From Streptomyces populi (lineage in GTDB: Bacteria; Actinomycetota; Actinomycetes; Streptomycetales; Streptomycetaceae), in NCBI RefSeq assembly GCF_002911015.1, contig NZ_KZ626840.1, positions 124,001-188,000 on the forward strand: 64,000 nucleotides of DNA. Reading direction: 5' to 3'. The notes under the pieces are model-generated. The model saw only the letters and a list, made by a program, of their open reading frames with translations, was not told where the DNA came from and did not search any database. The number at the start of each line of letters is the position of its first letter. Within the stretch, counting starts at the first letter, position 1. Positions 60,200-64,000 of the stretch are shown here, in pieces. The translations under genes were made by a program, and so were the position numbers.

Positions 60200-60243
60200 C
60201 CGACGTCTGCCCGACGTCTGCCCGACGTCTGTCCGTTGTCTGT
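60200..60243. repeat. four tandem copies of an 11-bp unit CCGACGTCTGC
   Basis: 60200-60210, 60211-60221, 60222-60232 (CCGACGTCTGT) and 60233-60243 (CCGTTGTCTGT), ending 29 bp before the oxidoreductase ATG. The 11-bp period is about one helical turn. Confidence 0.75.
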
Positions 60244-60271
60244 CCGAGCGAGGAAGAACGGTGATCGCGCG

Positions 60272-61189
60272 ATGAAGGCGGTGCGGTTCCACGAGTACGG
60301 CGGGATCGATGTGCTGCGGGTGGAGGAGGTGGAGCGGCCCGTACCCGGCCCCGGGGAGGTGCTGGTCGAAGTGCGCGCCGCCGGGATCCAGCCCGGCGAG
60401 GCGATGATCCGCGAGGGCGCGCGGCACAAACGCTGGCCGGCGACGTTCCCCTCGGGACAGGGCAGCGACCTGGCCGGGGTCGTGGTGGGGACCGGCCCGG
60501 ACGTGCGCGGCTTCGCGGTGGGCGACGAGGTCCTGGGCTTCACGCACGACAGGGCGAGCCACGCGGAGTTCGTCGTGGTGGAGGACGTGAAGCTGGTCTC
60601 CCGTCCGGAGGGTCTGCCCTGGGAGGTGGCCGGGTCGTTGTACGTGGCGGGTACGACCGCGTACGCCACCGTGTTCGCGGTGGACCCCGGGCCGGCCGAC
60701 ACGGTCGTGGTGTCCGGCGCGGCGGGTGGTGTCGGGTCGCTCGCCGTACAGCTCGCCCGGCGGCGCGGGGCCACGGTGATCGGGCTGGCGAGCGAGCGGA
60801 ACCACGCCTGGCTGAAGGATCAGGGTGTCGTCCCGCTCGGTTATGGCGAGGGTGTGGCCGAGCGGATCCGCGAGACCGCAGGCGGGAGCGTCGACGCGTT
60901 CATCGACACGTTCGGCGACGGCTACGTGGATCTGGCCGTCGAGCTGGGCGTGCGGCCCGACCGGATCAACACGATCCGCGACTGGCGGGCGGCGGCCAGG
61001 GTCGGCGCCCATACGTACGGGGAGGGCGCGGCGGCGTCCGCGGTGGTGGTCGGCGAGCTGGCCCGGCTCGCCGCGCGCGGTGAGCTGGAGGTACCGATCG
61101 CCCGTGTCTACCCGCTGGAGCGGGTGCGGGACGCGTTCCGCGAGCTGGAACTGCGGCGGACCCACGGCAAGATCGTGCTCCGGCCCTGA
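60272..61189 (+). CDS. zinc-independent NADP-dependent quinone oxidoreductase-like alcohol dehydrogenase
   Basis: 305 residues. MKAVRFHEYGGIDVLRVEEV start, PVPGPGEVLVEVRAAGIQPGEAM, GSDLAGVVVGTG and VVVSGAAGGVGSLAVQLARRRGATVIGLAS (NADPH loop AxxGGVG) identify a medium-chain reductase of the quinone oxidoreductase type. The zinc-binding Cys/His of classical ADHs are absent. Substrate unknown. Confidence 0.9.
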   Translation: MKAVRFHEYGGIDVLRVEEVERPVPGPGEVLVEVRAAGIQPGEAMIREGARHKRWPATFPSGQGSDLAGVVVGTGPDVRGFAVGDEVLGFTHDRASHAEFVVVEDVKLVSRPEGLPWEVAGSLYVAGTTAYATVFAVDPGPADTVVVSGAAGGVGSLAVQLARRRGATVIGLASERNHAWLKDQGVVPLGYGEGVAERIRETAGGSVDAFIDTFGDGYVDLAVELGVRPDRINTIRDWRAAARVGAHTYGEGAAASAVVVGELARLAARGELEVPIARVYPLERVRDAFRELELRRTHGKIVLRP

Positions 61190-61355
61190 TCCCGGTCCCC
61201 GGGCCGGCCCACGGCCCGCGGACACGGTCCTCTCCCCCGGCGGGCCCGGTGCGCGGGCCGGGAAGCCGTCCGCGGTTCAACACGACGGGACGGTGAGCCC
61301 CCCTCTGCCGAGGGTGGCTTCGGGTTCTTCGGGGCCGGTCGTCCGGGACGCGCTG

Positions 61356-61931
61356 TCACGCGTCCGCGGTCACGGCCCGCAGACCGGCCAGCGCCTCCCG
61401 GACGAACTGGGCCAGTTCCTTCTCCTCGGTCCGGTCGACCCAGCGCCGGAACGCGAACTTGAAGACGGCGATCCCCACCTCCGCGGCGAGGCCCGCGGAG
61501 GCCTCGTCGACGCCCCGCTCGCGCAGCGCCTCCGCGAGTGTCCCGGACAGCGACGCGAGTTTGATCAGCTCGCGTTCCTGCAGCTCGGTGTTGGCGTCGA
61601 TGACGGACTGCCGCTGCCGGGCGTGCTCCTGGCGTTCCTCCAGCACGGCCGCGGCGCCTTCGAGGGCCACCGCGACGGCGTCCAGCGGGGTGGCGGACCC
61701 GGGAGCCTCGGCGACGGCGTGCGCGAGCACCTCCTGGAGCGCGCTCGACCCCGCGAACAGCACCTCGCGCTTGTCCGCGTAGTGCCGGAAGAACGTCCGC
61801 TCCGTCAGCCCCGCCCGTTCGGCGATCTCCGCCACCGAGGTGCGGTCGAAGCCGCGCTCGACGTAGAGCTCCAGTGCCGCCCGTGCGAGGCGGCCACGCG
61901 CGTCCGGCTGCCATCGACCCATGCCCGGCAT
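61356..61931 (-). CDS. TetR-family transcriptional regulator
   Basis: 191 residues (or 188 from ATG 61922). HTH: GRLARAALELYVERGFDRTSV, AEIAERAGLTERTFFRHYADKREVL. C-terminal domain similar to actinobacterial TetR_C regulators. Divergent from the epimerase gene over three copies of CAGTCACTGACATC, its likely operators. Confidence 0.9.
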   Translation of the reverse strand: MPGMGRWQPDARGRLARAALELYVERGFDRTSVAEIAERAGLTERTFFRHYADKREVLFAGSSALQEVLAHAVAEAPGSATPLDAVAVALEGAAAVLEERQEHARQRQSVIDANTELQERELIKLASLSGTLAEALRERGVDEASAGLAAEVGIAVFKFAFRRWVDRTEEKELAQFVREALAGLRAVTADA

Positions 61932-61943
61932 CGTACTCGACGG

Positions 61944-62022
61944 CAGTCACTGACATCGGTCGACGAGATTCGACGACAGTCACTGACATCAGGTGTTACG
62001 TTTGATGACAGTCACTGACATC
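61944..62022. promoter_or_regulatory. three exact 14-bp direct repeats CAGTCACTGACATC (dyad-like), probable TetR operators
   Basis: Copies at 61944-61957, 61977-61990 and 62009-62022 (spacing 33 and 32 bp, about three helical turns). Each contains a CAGT...ACTG dyad. The third is extended to GATGACAGTCACTGACATC, which is palindromic but for its centre and two spacer positions. Between the divergent TetR and epimerase genes. Confidence 0.7.
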
Positions 62023-62086
62023 GCTCGGTCGCCCCTTGTCCGTGCCCTCATGGCACGAGGGCGACCACCCGACTGGAGGCTTTCTC

Positions 62087-63022
62087 ATGCGTGTTTTCGT
62101 CACCGGGGCATCCGGATGGATCGGCTCCGCACTCGTCCCCGAACTCATCGGCGCGGGACACCAGGTCGTCGGACTCGCCCGCTCCGAGGCCTCGGCCGCG
62201 GCGCTGACCGAGGCCGGGGCCGAGGCGGTGTCCGGCACCCTCGACGACCTCGGCCTCCTGCGCGAGACGGCGAAGGCGTCGGACGGCGTGATCCACCTCG
62301 CGTTCAAGCACGAGCTCGCCTTCTCCGGCGGTTTCCAGGACGCGGCCGACGCGGACCGCCGCGCCGTCGAGGTCTTCGGCGACGCGCTCGCGGGTTCCGG
62401 CAAGCCGTTCGTCATCGCGTCGGGCCTGGTCGGCGTGGCTCCGGGCCGCGTGAGCACCGAGGCGGACGGCCGGACGCCGGACGAGGCGTCCGCGCATCTG
62501 CCGGGCGGCCCGCGGACCCGGATGGGCACCGCCCACGTGACCCTCGCCCTGGCCGACCGGAACGTCCGCTCGTCCGTCGTGCGGCTCCCCCCGACCGTGC
62601 ACGGTGAGGGCGACGGCGGCTTCGTCCCGGCCCTGATCGGCATCGCCCGCGCGGCCGGCGTCGCCGGGTACGTCGGCGACGGCACGCAGCGCTGGCCGGC
62701 CACGCACCGCGACGACGCCGCCCGCGTCTTCCGCCTCGCCCTGGAGTGCGCACCGGCGGGATCGGTCCTCCACGCGAGCGCCGAGGACGGCGTGCCGCTC
62801 CGTTCGGTCGCCGAGGCCATCGGCCGCCACCTCGACGTGCCCACCCGCTCCGTCCCCGCCGAGGAGGCGGCCGAGCACTTCACCTGGCTGTCGGGGTTCA
62901 TCGGCCTCGACAGCCCGGCCTCCAGCGAGCGGACCCGCGAACTGCTGGGCTGGAACCCGACCGGGCCGGGCCTGATCGAGGACCTCGACAAGGGGCACTA
63001 CTTCCGGACCGACGGGCAGTAG
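62087..63022 (+). CDS. NAD-dependent epimerase/dehydratase-like (SDR, extended)
   Basis: 311 residues. Rossmann start VFVTGASGWIGSALVPELI (GxxGxxG), LDDLGLLRETAKASDGVIHLAF, VIASGLVGVAP (Ser) and VVRLPPTVHGEGDGGF. The usual YxxxK is replaced around RMGTAHVTLA, so catalysis may differ, as in atypical NmrA-like SDRs. ATG 62087 follows GGAGG by 7 nt. Divergent from a TetR regulator with strong operators; the physiological substrate is unknown. Confidence 0.85.
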   Translation: MRVFVTGASGWIGSALVPELIGAGHQVVGLARSEASAAALTEAGAEAVSGTLDDLGLLRETAKASDGVIHLAFKHELAFSGGFQDAADADRRAVEVFGDALAGSGKPFVIASGLVGVAPGRVSTEADGRTPDEASAHLPGGPRTRMGTAHVTLALADRNVRSSVVRLPPTVHGEGDGGFVPALIGIARAAGVAGYVGDGTQRWPATHRDDAARVFRLALECAPAGSVLHASAEDGVPLRSVAEAIGRHLDVPTRSVPAEEAAEHFTWLSGFIGLDSPASSERTRELLGWNPTGPGLIEDLDKGHYFRTDGQ

Positions 63023-63206
63023 GCGCCGCTCACGACCGTTTCCGGAACCGGTACGGGGATGGGGACGGGCGCTCGGACCGGAGGCGGTACGGGGGACGCC
63101 GGGCATCTCCCTGGGTCGTACCGAACCGTCCGGCACATGCGGTCCTGACGCCTTGGCGCCTTCCTGCCTCTGCCGTCCGGACAGGACCAGGGGCACACTG
63201 GCCGAT

Positions 63207-63578
63207 ATGCCCCTTTCGCTGCATCACATCGTCATCGACGCGCACGACCTGCCCTCACTGTCCCGGTTCTGGGCCGAGGTGCTCAGGTGGCGGATCCTCT
63301 CCGAACGGGAACGGGAGGTCGTGATCGGACCGGACGAGACGGCCCCGGTGGGCATCTGCTTCATGCCCGTGACGGGCCACAAGGTCGTCAAGAACCGTCT
63401 GCACCTCGATCTGACCTCCGCGGCCGAGGACCGGGAGGCGGAGATCGAGCGCGTCCTGGCACTCGGGGCCCGCCGGGCAGACGTGGGGCAGAGCGGCGAG
63501 GAGTCGTGGACCGTACTGGCCGATCCGGAGGGGAACGAGTTCTGCGTGGTCCGCCCGAAGACGACCCTCATCACGTGA
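63207..63578 (+). CDS. VOC (glyoxalase/bleomycin-resistance-like) superfamily protein
   Basis: 123 residues. SLHHIVIDAHDLPSLSRFWAEVLRWRILSE opens the first betaalphabetabetabeta unit; RLHLDLTSA and WTVLADPEGNEFCVV close the second (metal-site His and Glu positions). Could be a resistance or isomerase-type enzyme. A -10-like CACACT 7 nt before ATG 63207 suggests a leaderless start. Confidence 0.88.
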   Translation: MPLSLHHIVIDAHDLPSLSRFWAEVLRWRILSEREREVVIGPDETAPVGICFMPVTGHKVVKNRLHLDLTSAAEDREAEIERVLALGARRADVGQSGEESWTVLADPEGNEFCVVRPKTTLIT

Positions 63579-63823
63579 GGCGGACGCGCCTCGCACCGGT
63601 TGCCGGCCGTGCCCGGCACCCTCCGTACGGCCCATCGACCCGAACCGGCACCCATGGCTCAGTCGTTGGAGGATTCTGCTGGAAATACCCCACCGGGGAG
63701 GACTCCAACGCGTCGCTCGGACGAGACGAGATCCGTCCCCGGACCGACCGTTTCGCGGGGTGCGTCGACGGGACGCCCGGGGGTCGTCGGTCGCTGCGGG
63801 AGTTTCGATCGGAACATGCGGCG

Positions 63824-64000
63824 CTACCGCAGTTGGTCGCGGCGACGGGTCAGGTAGGCAGTCTCGGCGGTGTTGCCCGCCAGTTCGATGGCTTTGTCGT
63901 AGGCCGCGCGTGACTGCTGACCGCGGCCCAGCCTGCGCAGCAGGTCGGCACGGGCCGCGTAGTAGGCGTGATAGCCGGCCAGCTGGTCCTCAAGACGGTC
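63824..64000 (-). CDS. RNA polymerase sigma factor (DUF6596/ECF41-like) C-terminus, 5' part outside the window
   Basis: Partial; the last ~58 residues are visible. LAGYHAYYAARADLLRRLGRGQQSRAAYDKAIELAGNTAETAYLTRRRDQLR is the C-terminal tail of DUF6596-containing ECF sigma factors (H..Y.ARADLLRRLGR ... A...A..LA.N..E..YL.RR). The stop is at 63824. Sigma regions 2 and 4 would lie past the window edge. Confidence 0.75.
   Translation of the reverse strand, partial: DRLEDQLAGYHAYYAARADLLRRLGRGQQSRAAYDKAIELAGNTAETAYLTRRRDQLR

Noticed and set aside
60200..60243. CRISPR or iteron array
   Set aside because: Eleven-bp units without spacers and no replication gene nearby.
63579..63823. Short frames between VOC and the sigma-factor end
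   Set aside because: No start/RBS combination or motif; nothing supportable in this 245-bp gap.

Overview
The window looks like a piece of a Streptomyces chromosome (or a close relative). GC content is very high with strong third-position bias, GTG starts are frequent, there is a WhiB-family protein, and several genes appear leaderless. Secreted polysaccharidases, many small regulators with divergent targets, and a hybrid biosynthetic cluster fit the same picture. No rRNA, tRNA or CRISPR array was recognised.

Layout. 1-5.7 kb: the 5' part of a GH13 hydrolase with its MarR regulator, a FUSC-type membrane protein, a zinc-ribbon protein, an alpha/beta hydrolase and a GNAT-like protein. 6.1-22.9 kb: a biosynthetic gene cluster in two divergent operons that start from a 180-bp AT-richer control region near 12.6-12.75 kb. 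The leftward arm encodes PPTase, ACP, a chain-length-factor-like KS with Gln in place of the active Cys, an active KS, a crotonase, a HadA/MaoC-type dehydratase, a dimethylargininase-like enzyme and an ATP-grasp ligase. The rightward arm encodes a 2OG-Fe oxygenase, a class-II aaRS-like amino acid:[carrier protein] ligase, a carrier protein, a MATE exporter, MbtH, a FabG-like ketoreductase, a second PPTase, a BtrH-like protein and a C-A-T-TE NRPS. I infer a reduced or unsaturated acyl chain from a small type II PKS, joined to amino-acid units activated by two different chemistries (stand-alone aaRS-like ligase and NRPS). A perfect hairpin ends each arm, and decayed IS transposase fragments lie just outside both ends.

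23-35 kb: IS debris, a DUF4188-type protein divergent from a MerR regulator over twin dyads, a secreted GH5 enzyme with three C-terminal repeats, a four-domain peptidoglycan-binding/CHAP protein, an HflX-N-like gene split by a ~0.19-kb MITE, WhiB, a truncated AsnC regulator joined to an MFS transporter remnant, MsrA, an MHYT protein and an alpha/beta hydrolase. 35-49.7 kb: an anti-sigma-like ATPase, TetR, a sigma factor fused to an extracellular CAP domain, a DEAD-box helicase with a strong leader hairpin, a two-component system, VanZ, an S24/S26-fold protein, a secreted GH87-like beta-helix enzyme, a Na/Pi cotransporter and an ABC-2 exporter with its TetR regulator. 49.7-64 kb: PucR with an NCS1 permease/NTF2/aldehyde dehydrogenase operon, a PL7 alginate lyase, a solute symporter, a ParA-like pair, small acetyltransferase/oxidoreductase/epimerase genes with a TetR regulator, a VOC protein and the 3' end of a sigma-factor gene.

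Most functions come from motif recognition by eye. Cluster product, substrates and operator assignments are inferences.
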